A stretch of DNA of 64,000 nt from Prevotella sp. oral taxon 299 str. F0039 (GCF_000163055.2 NC_022124.1:620001-684000); one strand, 5' to 3'; positions 1-8,378 are shown, counted from the first letter of the stretch. Program-made: numbers and translations. Notes: generated from the sequence alone by a model not told the origin.

Positions 1-1098
1 ACAATGAGTAAAGAAGAGTGCGAAAAACGCATTGCAGATGGTGAACAATATGTTGTTCGTTTCAAAGTAGAACCAGGCATAGATGTACACGTTCACGATC
101 TTATTCGTGGAGAAGTGGTTATCAAGAGCGATATCATTGACGACAAAGTACTTTACAAAAGTGCCGATGAATTGCCCACTTATCACTTGGCAAATATTGT
201 AGACGACCACCTAATGCTTATCTCTCACGTCATAAGAGGTGAAGAATGGCTACCAAGTGCGCCTTTACATGTGTTGTTATACGAAGCTTTTGGCTGGCAA
301 GACACAATGCCTCAATTTGCTCATCTACCTCTACTTCTCAAACCAGAAGGTAAAGGTAAGCTTAGTAAACGTGACGGAGATAGACTCGGTTTCCCTGTTT
401 TTCCATTAGAATGGAAGGATCCTAAGACTGGAGAAGTATCGTCTGGATTTAGAGAATGTGGCTATTTCCCCGAAGCAGTAATCAACTTTTTGGCTCTATT
501 AGGATGGAATCCAGGAACCGAGCAAGAACTATTTACATTAGAAGAGCTTGTTAATGCGTTCGATATTACAAAGTGTAGCAAGTCTGGAGCACGCTTCGAT
601 TATCAAAAAGGAATATGGTTTAACCACGAATATATATTGCACAAGAGCAACGAGGAGATAGCAAAACTCTTCGCATGTGTTGTTGCAAATAATGGAGTTG
701 ACGAGACATTAGAGCGCATTACGCTTGTTGTGTCGATGATGAAAGACCGAGTTAACTTTGTACATGAATTGTGGCCATTGTGCTCTTTCTTCTTCCTTCC
801 ACCATTAGAGTACGATGAAAAGACTGTAAAAAAGCGTTGGAAAGAGAATTCTGCACAAGTAATGACCGAGCTTGCAGGCGTTCTTGAGTCGTTAGACGAC
901 TTTAGTATCGAGCATCAAGAGCACGTTGTGATGGCTTGGGTCGAAGAAAAAGGCTACAAGTTAGGCGATGTTATGAATGCATTCCGATTGGTATTGGTTG
1001 GTATTGGCAAAGGACCTGGAATGTTTGACATCTCTGCTTTCCTTGGAAAAGAAGAGACCTTGCGTCGTATTCGCCGAGCTGTTGAAATATTAAAGTAA
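1..1098 (+). CDS. gltX: Glutamyl-tRNA synthetase (GltX), 5'-truncated by the window edge
   Basis: Charges tRNA-Glu with glutamate in the cytosol. The reading frame is open to the first base and the visible 364 or so residues match the C-terminal two thirds of a family usually near 500 aa, so the HIGH-containing N-terminus lies upstream of the window. The class I KMSKS-type loop is visible as KLSKRDGD near residue 120, preceded by the [12 protein letters not shown] and FAHLPLLL segments of the catalytic domain. After it comes the helical anticodon-binding region, ending with a [10 protein letters not shown] stretch and a short basic tail. The ATG at position 4 is internal, not a start. A strong hairpin follows the stop, so the gene is probably the last of its transcript. 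Identification is secure. Confidence 0.97.
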   Translation, partial: TMSKEECEKRIADGEQYVVRFKVEPGIDVHVHDLIRGEVVIKSDIIDDKVLYKSADELPTYHLANIVDDHLMLISHVIRGEEWLPSAPLHVLLYEAFGWQDTMPQFAHLPLLLKPEGKGKLSKRDGDRLGFPVFPLEWKDPKTGEVSSGFRECGYFPEAVINFLALLGWNPGTEQELFTLEELVNAFDITKCSKSGARFDYQKGIWFNHEYILHKSNEEIAKLFACVVANNGVDETLERITLVVSMMKDRVNFVHELWPLCSFFFLPPLEYDEKTVKKRWKENSAQVMTELAGVLESLDDFSIEHQEHVVMAWVEEKGYKLGDVMNAFRLVLVGIGKGPGMFDISAFLGKEETLRRIRRAVEILK

Positions 1099-1110
1099 AA
1101 GAATTAGATC

Positions 1111-1151
1111 ATAAAAGTGCTATGAGAGCCAATCTCTCTATAGCACTTTAT
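1111..1151 (+). terminator. Hairpin terminator after gltX
   Basis: Near-perfect inverted repeat: AAGTGCTATGAGAG pairs with CTCTCTATAGCACTT with one bulged base, followed by TATCTTTGTTTT. It begins 12 bases after the gltX stop. The first 22-bp repeat array starts only four bases beyond it. Confidence 0.8.
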
Positions 1152-1154
1152 CTT

Positions 1155-1242
1155 TGTTTTGCAATGCTTTTGAGTAGTAAAAGAAGCCTTATTATATCAT
1201 AAAAGATGCCCTATTACCCTGCAAAAGTATTTCAATTAACAA
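1155..1242. repeat. Four-unit 22-bp palindromic array (locus 1)
   Basis: Four consecutive 22-base units. Units 2 to 4 open with GTAAAAG, ATAAAAG and GCAAAAG and have ATT at positions 15-17. Unit 1 carries the intact right half CAATGCTTTT. The left half AAAAG is the better conserved side here, so the array looks inverted relative to those near 6.6, 9.7 and 57.3 kb. It sits between the gltX terminator and waaA. Confidence 0.8.
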
Positions 1243-1275
1243 ATATATTTCGTTGAATTAAAAAATAAGAACGTT

Positions 1276-2493
1276 TTGTATCACATCGCAATATACCTAT
1301 ATTTAATAGGAGTCGCTATTCTCTCACTCTTTAATCGCAAAGTAAAGAAGATGTGGAAAGGCGAACGTGAAGCCGTGAAAACGCTGAGGGAGAAAGTAGA
1401 TCCTAATGCGAAATACATTTGGTTTCACGCAGCTTCGCTTGGAGAATTTGAACAAGGACGTCCTCTTATTGAGTATATTCGCAAGCATTATCCAAGTTAT
1501 AAGATTCTACTTACCTTCTTTTCGCCTTCAGGATACGAAGTTCGTAAAGACTATGAACATGCTGATATAGTGTGTTATTTGCCTTTAGATACCGTATTTA
1601 ATGCACAAAGATTTTTAAATGCCATACGTCCTAGTATGGTGTTCTTCATTAAATACGAGTTTTGGTATAACTACTTACACATCTTAAAGAAAAGAAATAT
1701 CCCCGTATATAGCGTTAGTAGTATCTTTAGACCCAATCAAATATTTTTCCGTTGGTATGCTTACAACTATCGAAAGGTATTGAAGTGTTTCACACATTTC
1801 TTCGTTCAGAACGAGAAAAGCAAAGAATTGCTATCTACAATAGGCATTCATAATGTAGATGTTGTGGGCGATACACGTTTCGATAGAGTGTTAGATATAA
1901 AGGAGCAAGCCAAAGACTTGCCCCTTGTTCAAGCCTTTATTGCTAATAAACCCACCTTTGTTGCAGGCTCAAGTTGGGCTCCCGACGAGCAAATCTTTAT
2001 AAAATACTTCAACGAACACCCCAATTGGAAGCTCATTATTGCTCCTCACGTGGTGAATAAAGAACATATTGATAGCATAAAAGCACAGGTTTCAGGTCGT
2101 GTAGTGTTGTATAGTGAAGCGTCAAAAGCCGATGTTGAGACAGCAGATTGCATGATAATCGATTGTTATGGCTTGCTTTCGAGCATCTATCGATATGGAA
2201 ATATTGCTTATGTTGGAGGCGGATTTGGAGTAGGAATACACAATGTTCTCGAGGCAGCAGTGTGGAACATCCCCGTAATTTTCGGTCCAAACAATCGCAA
2301 TTTCATGGAAGCTCGCAACCTAATTGCCGCTTCTGGAGGCTTTGAAATAAGCTCTTACGCTAATTTTGAGGCGTTAATGCAACGTTTTTCGCAATCTCCT
2401 GCCTTCTTAGAGCAAAGCGGAAACAATGCAGGGCAATTTGTAAAAGACTTTACAGGAGCCACTACTCGAGTGTTAAGTCACATCAAATTGTAA
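1276..2493 (+). CDS. waaA: 3-deoxy-D-manno-octulosonic acid (Kdo) transferase
   Basis: Transfers Kdo from CMP-Kdo to the lipid A precursor at the inner-membrane face. The 405-residue length fits the GT30 family. Visible marks are an N-terminal membrane anchor (IAIYLYLIGVAILSLF, residues 4-19), the acceptor-side HAASLGEFEQ motif near residue 51 with the presumed catalytic Glu, the VGDTRFDRV segment near residue 197, and a C-terminal GT-B nucleotide-binding region (YVGGGFGVGIHNVLEAA). The best start is a TTG, since no ATG lies close to the conserved N-terminus and the membrane anchor begins at once. A weak -7-like TATATTTC lies about 25 bases upstream of it. The gene is preceded by a 22-bp array and followed by an unrelated orphan. 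Confidence in the family is high; the start is less certain. Confidence 0.93.
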   Translation: MYHIAIYLYLIGVAILSLFNRKVKKMWKGEREAVKTLREKVDPNAKYIWFHAASLGEFEQGRPLIEYIRKHYPSYKILLTFFSPSGYEVRKDYEHADIVCYLPLDTVFNAQRFLNAIRPSMVFFIKYEFWYNYLHILKKRNIPVYSVSSIFRPNQIFFRWYAYNYRKVLKCFTHFFVQNEKSKELLSTIGIHNVDVVGDTRFDRVLDIKEQAKDLPLVQAFIANKPTFVAGSSWAPDEQIFIKYFNEHPNWKLIIAPHVVNKEHIDSIKAQVSGRVVLYSEASKADVETADCMIIDCYGLLSSIYRYGNIAYVGGGFGVGIHNVLEAAVWNIPVIFGPNNRNFMEARNLIAASGGFEISSYANFEALMQRFSQSPAFLEQSGNNAGQFVKDFTGATTRVLSHIKL

Positions 2494-2622
2494 ACAGAGA
2501 GCTACCATCCCTTAAACGATTGTTGATATTTGGAAAAGTGATTACATTCAAATTGATAGATGTAAGTTGCTTTACTTCAATTCATTAATCAATAAGTTTC
2601 ACTCAAAAGAATTGTTTTAGCT

Positions 2623-3387
2623 ATGAATTCGATTGCAGATTTTAATACCGCTCGAGAGCTATTACAATCTTTCGAACAAGATGTTTCGACCGAATATCTA
2701 TTTCGAAACATTCCCAAGTCGCAGTTTTTACGAGATTTAAATCACGACATAGAGCACCCAAATACCATCTTTCAAGGCGAAAATGGAACGTGTGGAGCTG
2801 CCGTTTTGTGCAAGTATTTAGTAGAAGAGCACGTTGTTATATATGTAGAAATGGCGTTGTCGCTCTATAAAAACGGCACATTCACCCGAAATAAACTACA
2901 TCTTTCTATTCCGAAATCCATGCTTAAAGAGATCGACAAGCGACTCCAACGCATGACAATCAATAGCGTCTCTGCCATTATGCAAGGCGCATTAACCCAT
3001 CATCAGAATCTTTTTTTATCGTATAATGCCTTGAAACACGGATCAGGTTGTCGTTCATTTATGTGGCAGTGGTATCCTTCTAAATTCATAAAACAGCTTT
3101 TAGGCATATCCGTAAAGATGCTTTTCTTGCCCCCAATGCGCACCCTTCAAACCATTAATTTTAGTAAATTCTTTGTCATTGGCTTAGTGCATCACAACAA
3201 AAAACAAGTAAGTTGCGGCTTTCCAAACCATTATATCGAATTGAAAAGCTGTGGTGAAGGGCTAGGGTATTATTGGACTTGGGGCGAGAATGCGTTACGC
3301 ACCTTTGCCAATGAACATTTACCTTTGAAATTCTTTATTGCCTATTTGGTGCCACGAACAAAGCAAAAAGAGGAGGATCGAGACTAA
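2623..3387 (+). CDS. Orphan protein with a papain-like Cys/His arrangement
   Basis: I do not recognise a named family. The 254 residues lack a signal peptide or membrane segment, so the protein is probably cytosolic. Three sites are spaced as in papain-fold cysteine peptidases: a Gln at 51 and Cys at 57 in FQGENGTCGAAVLC (the Q-x5-C spacing of the papain oxyanion Gln and nucleophile), a His at 203 in PNHYIELKSC, and an aromatic YYWTWGE segment at 217-222 where papains have their NSWG region. The stretch between 90 and 180 is basic and helix-rich. The gene stands alone between waaA and tRNA-Pro. Peptidase activity is an inference from motif spacing only; a pseudo-enzyme or another thiol-dependent fold is equally possible. 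Confidence 0.6.
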   Translation: MNSIADFNTARELLQSFEQDVSTEYLFRNIPKSQFLRDLNHDIEHPNTIFQGENGTCGAAVLCKYLVEEHVVIYVEMALSLYKNGTFTRNKLHLSIPKSMLKEIDKRLQRMTINSVSAIMQGALTHHQNLFLSYNALKHGSGCRSFMWQWYPSKFIKQLLGISVKMLFLPPMRTLQTINFSKFFVIGLVHHNKKQVSCGFPNHYIELKSCGEGLGYYWTWGENALRTFANEHLPLKFFIAYLVPRTKQKEEDRD

Positions 3388-3397
3388 AAAGAAAACC

Positions 3398-3414
3398 AAG
3401 AACATGGTGTTCTT
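3398..3414. terminator. Small hairpin between the orphan gene and tRNA-Pro
   Basis: Perfect seven-base stem AAGAACA/TGTTCTT with a three-base loop, ten bases after the stop of the upstream gene and eleven bases beyond the 3' end of the converging tRNA-Pro. It could end either transcript. The stem is short, so this is tentative. Confidence 0.45.
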
Positions 3415-3424
3415 AGTAAAATAG

Positions 3425-3497
3425 TCGGGATGAGGCGACTCGAACGCCCGACTCCTACGTCCCGAACGTAGTGCGCTACCAACTGCGCTACATCCCG
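3425..3497 (-). tRNA. tRNA-Pro (anticodon CGG)
   Basis: On the minus strand a cloverleaf folds with acceptor CGGGATG/CATCCCG, D-arm GCGC...GCGC, anticodon stem CTACG/CGTAG around loop TTCGGGA (anticodon CGG), and T-arm GGGCG TTCGAGT CGCCT. The discriminator is A and CCA is not encoded. It is transcribed away from tRNA-Phe. Confidence 0.95.
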
Positions 3498-3547
3498 ATT
3501 AGGGTAAAAAAGATAGAGAATAGAGAAACAAAGCTCTATATATACCA

Positions 3548-3555
3548 CAAAGATA
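3548..3555 (-). promoter_or_regulatory. -7 element for tRNA-Pro
   Basis: TATCTTTG on the minus strand matches the Bacteroidota -7 consensus TAnnTTTG and lies about 50 bases upstream of the tRNA-Pro 5' end. Confidence 0.65.
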
Positions 3556-3595
3556 CACTTTTTTTTAACACGTTAAATAAATTGTTTACAAAAAG

Positions 3596-3627
3596 TTTGG
3601 AAGATAAATAAAAAAACATTACCTTTG
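3596..3627 (+). promoter_or_regulatory. Promoter of tRNA-Phe (TTTG -33 and TACCTTTG -7)
   Basis: A TTTG box is followed after 20 bases by TACCTTTG, the canonical Bacteroidota -33/-7 pair. The predicted start is about 15 bases before the mature tRNA-Phe. Confidence 0.8.
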
Positions 3628-3648
3628 CAAACGCAATTAAGAAACAAT

Positions 3649-3721
3649 GGTACCATAGCTCAGTTGGTAGAGCAAAGGACTGAAAATCCTTGTGTCCCCG
3701 GTTCGATTCCTGGTGGTACCA
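3649..3721 (+). tRNA. tRNA-Phe (anticodon GAA)
   Basis: Acceptor GGTACCA/TGGTACC with discriminator A, D-arm GCTC...GAGC, anticodon stem AAGGA/TCCTT around loop CTGAAAA (anticodon GAA), T-loop TTCGATT. CCA is not encoded. It is followed by a 22-bp array about 90 bases downstream. Confidence 0.96.
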
Positions 3722-3813
3722 CAGTTCAAGAAGAGGTTTATTACTTTTGAAGTAGTAAACCTTTTTTGCGTATATAGCCTTTAACTTGTTCGTGATAGTA
3801 TTGTCATGGCGTT

Positions 3814-3901
3814 CCAAAAGCATTGCTTTTAGGGCGCAAAAGGACTGCTTTTACCTGCTAAAAGCATTGATATTAGAGTGCAAAAGTAGTGTTTTTATTT
3901 T
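3814..3901. repeat. Four-unit 22-bp palindromic array (locus 2)
   Basis: Four units in exact 22-base register opening CCAAAAG, GCAAAAG, CTAAAAG and GCAAAAG. Units 1 and 2 retain TGCTTTT, and unit 1 has the full core AAAAGCATTGCTTTT. It lies between tRNA-Phe and the 3' end of radC. The rest of this 400-base gap is AT-rich with no gene I can support. Confidence 0.88.
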
Positions 3902-4135
3902 TCAATTGAAAAGTATTTGAAAATCAAGAAGATAGAGAGTGGGGTGTAAATGCCTATTCCTTCTCGCTTTTTTCGTGCTCATCTTTCTTTATTTTTATTA
4001 GGTCTTTGGTCTTTCTTGGTACGCAAATCCTATGTACCTATGGTCTGTTTCTCTCTTTATTTGCATAAAGAGTGGTTGCTCTTGCAATGAAAAAGAGCAA
4101 GAAAAGAAAAAGATAAGAAAGAAAAAGCGATAGAA

Positions 4136-4825
4136 TTATAGTCTGCCTTCTTCTCTATAAGAAAAGAATTTGCCATCTCCAACGATGATATGATCGAGGA
4201 AAAAGAGGCGAAGAAAGTCGCATCCTTCTTTCAATTGTCTGGTTAGTTGGTCGTCGGCTCTGCTTGGTTGAATATTATTACTGGGGTGATTGTGGCAGAA
4301 TACCACTACGGTGGCATTGCACAAAAGAGCTTCTTTCACCACAAGACGCACGTCGACAGCCGTTTCTGTTATGCCTCCTTTCGACAATTGGACAGCTTTG
4401 ATGAGCTTGTAGCCTTGATTAAGGTATAAAACCAAGCCGTGTTCAACGCTCTGTTCGCCAATAATGCAATGTGCATAGCGATATATAGCCTCGGCACTAC
4501 TAAGCGTTTCTTGCTCTATAACATCCGATTTGGCACGTCGTTTACCCAATTCACATGCCGCAAGAATGGTTACTGCCTTGGCTTCTCCAATACCTTTAAA
4601 AGCCATTAGTTCTCTTGCCGTCATCTTTCCCAATGCATTAAGGTTGTTATTGCATTGTGTCAGCACCTGTTTCATCACCATCACGGCATCTGTTTCGGCA
4701 TATCCTGTGCCTATAAGAATAGCCAATAGTTCGGCATTCGACAAATATTGAGCACCTTGTTTCAATAGTTTCTCTCGTGGTCTGTCGTCTTCGGGCCAGT
4801 AAGTAATACTGAGTTTTTTCTCCAT
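4136..4825 (-). CDS. radC: RadC family protein (JAMM/MPN metalloprotein)
   Basis: UPF0758/RadC family, 229 aa, the usual length. An N-terminal helix-hairpin-helix region (MAFKGIGEAKAVTI, near residue 74) precedes a JAMM-type metal site: CHNHPSNNIQPSRADD gives His178, His180 and Asp191, with a Ser in the expected place. The name comes from an old repair phenotype, but the molecular role of the family is unsettled; a DNA-associated function is only inferred from the HhH segment. It lies about 50 bases downstream of a glycosyltransferase gene in the same direction, so the two may be co-transcribed. No oddities in length or motifs. Confidence 0.94.
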   Translation of the reverse strand: MEKKLSITYWPEDDRPREKLLKQGAQYLSNAELLAILIGTGYAETDAVMVMKQVLTQCNNNLNALGKMTARELMAFKGIGEAKAVTILAACELGKRRAKSDVIEQETLSSAEAIYRYAHCIIGEQSVEHGLVLYLNQGYKLIKAVQLSKGGITETAVDVRLVVKEALLCNATVVVFCHNHPSNNIQPSRADDQLTRQLKEGCDFLRLFFLDHIIVGDGKFFSYREEGRL

Positions 4826-4874
4826 TAGTTAGTAAGTAGTAGTTGGTTTGTTGGTTAGGTGGGGTAGGAAAACC

Positions 4875-5879
4875 CTATTTATAAAAGTTCTTTTCAAAGG
4901 CTTGAAACTCGTCTAAGCCTCGAAAACATCGCTTCCACCATGCTTTGATAAAGCCAAGTCCATAGCCCATCAACTGCGTAAAGGCTGCACCTACTGATAA
5001 AAAGCCAATTTTCATGCTCTTATAGTGCGTTGCTGAGTCGATAAATATGAGGATACTGTAAAGCAAAAGGAGTGAAAGTGGAATGAAACTGCGCAAAAGA
5101 AGGGCAGAAAGGCATAGCAAGAACACCCCAATGGTGAACACTGCGGGCAAAAGATGCACCAGCTTTAACGACGAAGGGTATTTCTTGTATAAGTTAATTC
5201 GTGCTATTCCGCTGTTGTAAACCTGCTTAAAGAACTTGCGAAAATCGGTTCTTCGTTTGTGATAAACCCATGCTTCGGGAAACAATCGACATCTATATCC
5301 ATTGTCGAAGATACGTATTGAAAAGTCGATATCTTCGCCAAAGCGCATCTTTGAGAATCCGTTCAAAGTCTTATAAACATCGCTTTTGATGCCCATGTTA
5401 TACGAACGGGGATAGAATTTGTCGAGTTTTTTCTTACCGCCTCTTATTCCTCCTGTGGTAAAAAACGAGGTCATAGAGTAAGAAATGGCTTTTTGTATGG
5501 GTGAAAAGTCGTGATGTGCCCTGTCTGGACCACCAAAAGCGTCGCATGATTCTCGGTTAATTTCGTCGAGAATATGTTGTATATAAGTTTCGGGAAGTAC
5601 CACATCGCTATCTAATACGATGTAATATTCACCGCAAGACCTATCTGCTCCGTAGTTTCTTGATTGTCCTGGACCGCTATTTTCTTTGTAATAATAATGT
5701 AAGTTCAATTGTTCAGAAAAGCGTTCGCACACCTCTTTACATGTAATTTGCGAACCATCTTCCACCACAATCACCTCGAACATACTGCTATCTACAGTTT
5801 GTTGGGTTAAGCTTTGCAAGAGTTCTTCTACCTCATTGGGTCGGTTGAACACAGGAATGATGAATGAAAATAACGGCAT
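4875..5879 (-). CDS. Family 2 glycosyltransferase with C-terminal membrane segments
   Basis: Inverting GT-A transferase, 334 aa. The N-terminal domain has FIIPVFNRPNE (residues 6-16), VVEDGS (38-43), the acceptor-side SGPGQSRNYGA and a metal-binding DSD at 90-92. A QPEAW-like segment (FPEAWVYHKRRTDFRKFFKQ) follows. From about residue 235 there are two or three hydrophobic helices, so the enzyme is anchored with its catalytic domain in the cytosol, as in envelope-glycan synthesis. Donor and acceptor cannot be told from sequence. Upstream is efp, separated by a strong terminator, so this gene begins its own unit, probably with radC. Confidence 0.88.
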   Translation of the reverse strand: MPLFSFIIPVFNRPNEVEELLQSLTQQTVDSSMFEVIVVEDGSQITCKEVCERFSEQLNLHYYYKENSGPGQSRNYGADRSCGEYYIVLDSDVVLPETYIQHILDEINRESCDAFGGPDRAHHDFSPIQKAISYSMTSFFTTGGIRGGKKKLDKFYPRSYNMGIKSDVYKTLNGFSKMRFGEDIDFSIRIFDNGYRCRLFPEAWVYHKRRTDFRKFFKQVYNSGIARINLYKKYPSSLKLVHLLPAVFTIGVFLLCLSALLLRSFIPLSLLLLYSILIFIDSATHYKSMKIGFLSVGAAFTQLMGYGLGFIKAWWKRCFRGLDEFQAFEKNFYK

Positions 5880-5913
5880 AGACGGTTTAGTGTTTTAGAA
5901 AAGTAATGAAACA

Positions 5914-5956
5914 AAACGGCAACCCTTTATCACTTGGTTCTAAAGGGTTGCCGTTT
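5914..5956 (-). terminator. Terminator downstream of efp
   Basis: Perfect 16-base stem AAACGGCAACCCTTTA/TAAAGGGTTGCCGTTT with an 11-base loop, 11 bases past the efp stop on the minus strand and followed by a T-rich run (TTGTTTCATTACTTTT). Confidence 0.85.
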
Positions 5957-5967
5957 CGATATGTAAA

Positions 5968-6534
5968 TTATTCTTTTACACGTTGAATGTAAGAACCATC
6001 TCGTGTGTCAACTTGAATCAAATCGCCTTCATTGATAAACAAAGGAACACGGATTTCTACACCTGTTTCAAGTGTTGCAGGCTTAGTTGCGTTAGTTGCA
6101 GTGTCGCCTTTGATACCTGGTTCGCTGTGACTAATGCGTAAGTTTGTCTTCACTGGCATCTCAGCAAACAACACAGTGCCGTCTGTTGTGTCTGTAACAA
6201 CTTCAACAACATCGTTTTCTTTCATGAAAGCAACACCAGAAATAGCCTCACGAGCGATTGGAGATTGCTCGAAAGTTTCTTGGTTCATGAAGATAAAGTC
6301 TTCGCCATCTTGATATAAATATTGGTAAGGACGACGTTCAATGCGTACATCTTCAAGTTTGAAACCAATTTGGAAAGTACGTTCAAGTACACGTCCTGTG
6401 GTTACATTCTTTAGCTTTGTACGCATAATTGTATTACCTTTACCTGGTTTTACATGTTGGAAGTCGATGCAAAGCCATATACCATTGTCCATACGGATGC
6501 AAGTTCCGATCTTAATTTCTTGTGAGTTGATCAT
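5968..6534 (-). CDS. efp: Translation elongation factor P
   Basis: Binds near the ribosomal E site and relieves stalling at consecutive prolines. The length of 188 aa is standard and three beta-barrel domains can be followed. The tip loop of domain I reads HVKPGKGNTIMRTKL, with the lysine (K32) that many lineages modify. Domain III holds the conserved SHSEPGIKGDTA and ends with the TGVEIRVPLFINEGD...TRDGSYI signature of the C-terminal S1-like fold. The gene is monocistronic by appearance: terminator below, and above it an unusually long leader that contains a 22-bp repeat array if the TAACTTTG element about 235 bases upstream is the real promoter. Confidence 0.97.
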   Translation of the reverse strand: MINSQEIKIGTCIRMDNGIWLCIDFQHVKPGKGNTIMRTKLKNVTTGRVLERTFQIGFKLEDVRIERRPYQYLYQDGEDFIFMNQETFEQSPIAREAISGVAFMKENDVVEVVTDTTDGTVLFAEMPVKTNLRISHSEPGIKGDTATNATKPATLETGVEIRVPLFINEGDLIQVDTRDGSYIQRVKE

Positions 6535-6599
6535 TTTTGTTTATCTATTTTTGATATTAACTTTTTATTCTAGTAAATATACTCTTTTGTTATTGCTTT

Positions 6600-6687
6600 T
6601 CAATAGCACTGCTTTTGCGTTGTAATTGTAATGCTTTTGCACCTTAAAAACATTGCTTTTACATTCTAATTTGCATGCTTTTAAAAA
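6600..6687. repeat. Four-unit 22-bp palindromic array (locus 3)
   Basis: TGCTTTT recurs at 6610, 6632, 6654 and 6676, exactly 22 bases apart. The right half is invariant here while the left halves vary (TCAATAG, GTAATTG, TTAAAAA, CTAATTT). An extra ATTGCTTTT just upstream is out of register. The array lies between efp and rpmH, which are divergently transcribed. Confidence 0.88.
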
Positions 6688-6766
6688 TCATTTCGTATGT
6701 TGTTGATTATTAGTAAGTATGAACTTAGAAACAATAGCATTGCTACCAATGTTGCGAGTAATGCTA

Positions 6767-6774
6767 CAAAGTTA
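6767..6774 (-). promoter_or_regulatory. Possible -7 element for efp
   Basis: TAACTTTG on the minus strand fits TAnnTTTG, about 235 bases upstream of the efp ATG. If it is used, the efp leader would include the 22-bp array. A nearer promoter cannot be excluded. Confidence 0.45.
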
Positions 6775-6848
6775 CAAAGAAAATGTAAAAAAGAATGAGA
6801 GAATATACTAAAAATCAAATAATTCTTTGTTATTTAAAAAGAAATAAG

Positions 6849-6856
6849 TAATTTTG
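6849..6856 (+). promoter_or_regulatory. -7 element for rpmH
   Basis: TAATTTTG on the plus strand, 43 bases before the rpmH ATG, in an otherwise A-rich stretch. Confidence 0.7.
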
Positions 6857-6899
6857 CAACCCGAGTTCGAATAATAATAACAATAAATAAATAACTAAA

Positions 6900-7055
6900 A
6901 TGAAAAGAACATTTCAGCCTCATAACAGACGAAGAGTTAATAAACACGGCTTTAGAGAAAGAATGTCTACTAAAAATGGACGTCGTGTATTGGCTGCACG
7001 TCGTGCTCGTGGCCGTAAGAAACTTACTGTTTCTGACGAACATCATGGTAAATAA
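6900..7055 (+). CDS. rpmH: 50S ribosomal protein L34
   Basis: A 51-residue highly basic protein beginning [12 protein letters not shown] and containing the family signature [20 protein letters not shown]. It binds 23S rRNA in the large subunit. The usual L34 is 44-52 aa; here the C-terminus has a short tail (VSDEHHGK). It is too short to be caught by a 60-residue cut-off. It has its own TAATTTTG promoter and a strong terminator directly downstream, so it is a single-gene transcript. The neighbours usually linked with rpmH (rnpA, dnaA) are absent. Confidence 0.97.
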   Translation: MKRTFQPHNRRRVNKHGFRERMSTKNGRRVLAARRARGRKKLTVSDEHHGK

Positions 7056-7084
7056 TCAATTATTTATCATCGAGAATGATGGTG

Positions 7085-7126
7085 AAAGACAGTAAAAAGA
7101 TAGATAAGTCTTTTTACTGTCTTTTG
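7085..7126 (+). terminator. Terminator after rpmH
   Basis: Perfect 16-base stem AAAGACAGTAAAAAGA/TCTTTTTACTGTCTTT with an 8-base loop, 30 bases after the stop. Confidence 0.88.
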
Positions 7127-7301
7127 TTGTTTATAGTGAACTGAACCATTTATACAATCTAATTAGAGGGAAAAAGCAACGCTTTGAAAAGCCATTTTGT
7201 ATAGAGGTGCTATATATAATAAGGTGAACTATAATTCAAAACTACTCTTTTTATAGGATTTCTGTAGATTAAAATATATTGATTAGACCTCTTTTAAGAA
7301 A

Positions 7302-8378
7302 ATGAGAAAGAAGATATTGTCGCTCGTAACCATGCTTGTTGTAGTGTTATTGGCGAGTTGTGGCAATTTAACCACAGATGAAATAAACGAAAAATGCGCT
7401 TCGGGTGTAGTGCTGATACGTAACCAAAGCTACTTTGAAGTGCGCCTAAATAATGGTGAATCTTTTTATTTTACTGACTTTAATAAGGAAGAAGAGACCT
7501 TTGAAGGGTGGACTTCGGAACGCAGTGAGATAGAGAAAAATGAGAATTATGGCACTGGTTTCTTTATATCTGATAAAGGATTGATTGCCACCAATCATCA
7601 TGTTGTGGCGTCAAAGATCGATGAAGACGAGGCGAAAAAATCGTTAAAGGAGATGTTTAATAATTATAAAGAGGCTTGTTATGGAGAATATTATAGCTAT
7701 AATGAGGAAATAGAAGGACTCGAAGATACTAAACAAGAGAAGTTTAATGCAGGTGAAGACTACTCAAAAGAAGACTCTATGCTTGCTGAAATTCGTGAAT
7801 ACAGAGCCAAAATAGAAGCAAGATATCGTGAATTAGAAAGGATAAACATTCATAAGAGTAAGCTTATTTACCACCGAGAGATAGGTATTTCGTATAATAA
7901 CTCATGGGTAAAGAAAGAATCTGACATTATTCCTTGCACCGTGTTAAAGACTGATAAGGAACACGACTTAGCGATTATTCAGCTTGATAGCAAGGTAACT
8001 CCAAGCGAAAACTATATCTTCAATGTGCCAGCGGTAGACCCATTGAACTCTTATACCTTTAAGGAAAATATGAAAAAGAAGGCAGGAGAAGATAAAAACT
8101 CAAGTGTTTACATGATTAGTTTCAATCTTGGTCCACAGCTTGCGCTTACCACTGAGGGTATAAAATCACAGATAAACTTAGGTAATATCTCGCAAAAAAC
8201 TGATGAGCAACTACTCTATTCAATTCCAAGTTTACCAGGTTCGAGCGGTTCTCCCGTTGTAAATGAACAAGGAGAGTTGGTTGCTGTGAACTTTGCAGGA
8301 CTCAGTACGACTCAAAGTTTCAACTATGGTATCCGTGTAAAATTCCTTTATAGCTTGCTACAAAGCCTACCAAAGTAA
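7302..8378 (+). CDS. Trypsin-like serine protease, lipoprotein, with long inserted helix
   Basis: Predicted exported protease of the chymotrypsin/DegP fold, 358 aa. The N-terminus is a lipoprotein signal with lipobox LLASC (Cys20). The triad can be read as His100 (GLIATNHHVV), Asp222 (DKEHDLAIIQLD) and Ser315 (LPGSSGSPVV). Between His and Asp, residues 105-185 form a strongly charged E/K-rich segment that looks like a helical hairpin or coiled coil and is not part of the normal fold. There is no PDZ domain after the catalytic domain, unlike DegP/HtrA. A bidirectional terminator separates it from the convergent lpxH-like gene. A role in envelope protein processing is inference. Confidence 0.85.
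   Translation: MRKKILSLVTMLVVVLLASCGNLTTDEINEKCASGVVLIRNQSYFEVRLNNGESFYFTDFNKEEETFEGWTSERSEIEKNENYGTGFFISDKGLIATNHHVVASKIDEDEAKKSLKEMFNNYKEACYGEYYSYNEEIEGLEDTKQEKFNAGEDYSKEDSMLAEIREYRAKIEARYRELERINIHKSKLIYHREIGISYNNSWVKKESDIIPCTVLKTDKEHDLAIIQLDSKVTPSENYIFNVPAVDPLNSYTFKENMKKKAGEDKNSSVYMISFNLGPQLALTTEGIKSQINLGNISQKTDEQLLYSIPSLPGSSGSPVVNEQGELVAVNFAGLSTTQSFNYGIRVKFLYSLLQSLPK

Noticed and set aside
3536..3823. Open frame antisense to tRNA-Phe
   Set aside because: It spans the tRNA gene, its promoter and part of an array; the translation has no protein-like features.
3814..3901. The 22-bp arrays as a CRISPR locus
   Set aside because: Units abut with only about five bases between palindromes, there are no unique spacers of 25-40 bases, arrays are always short, and no cas genes are in the window.
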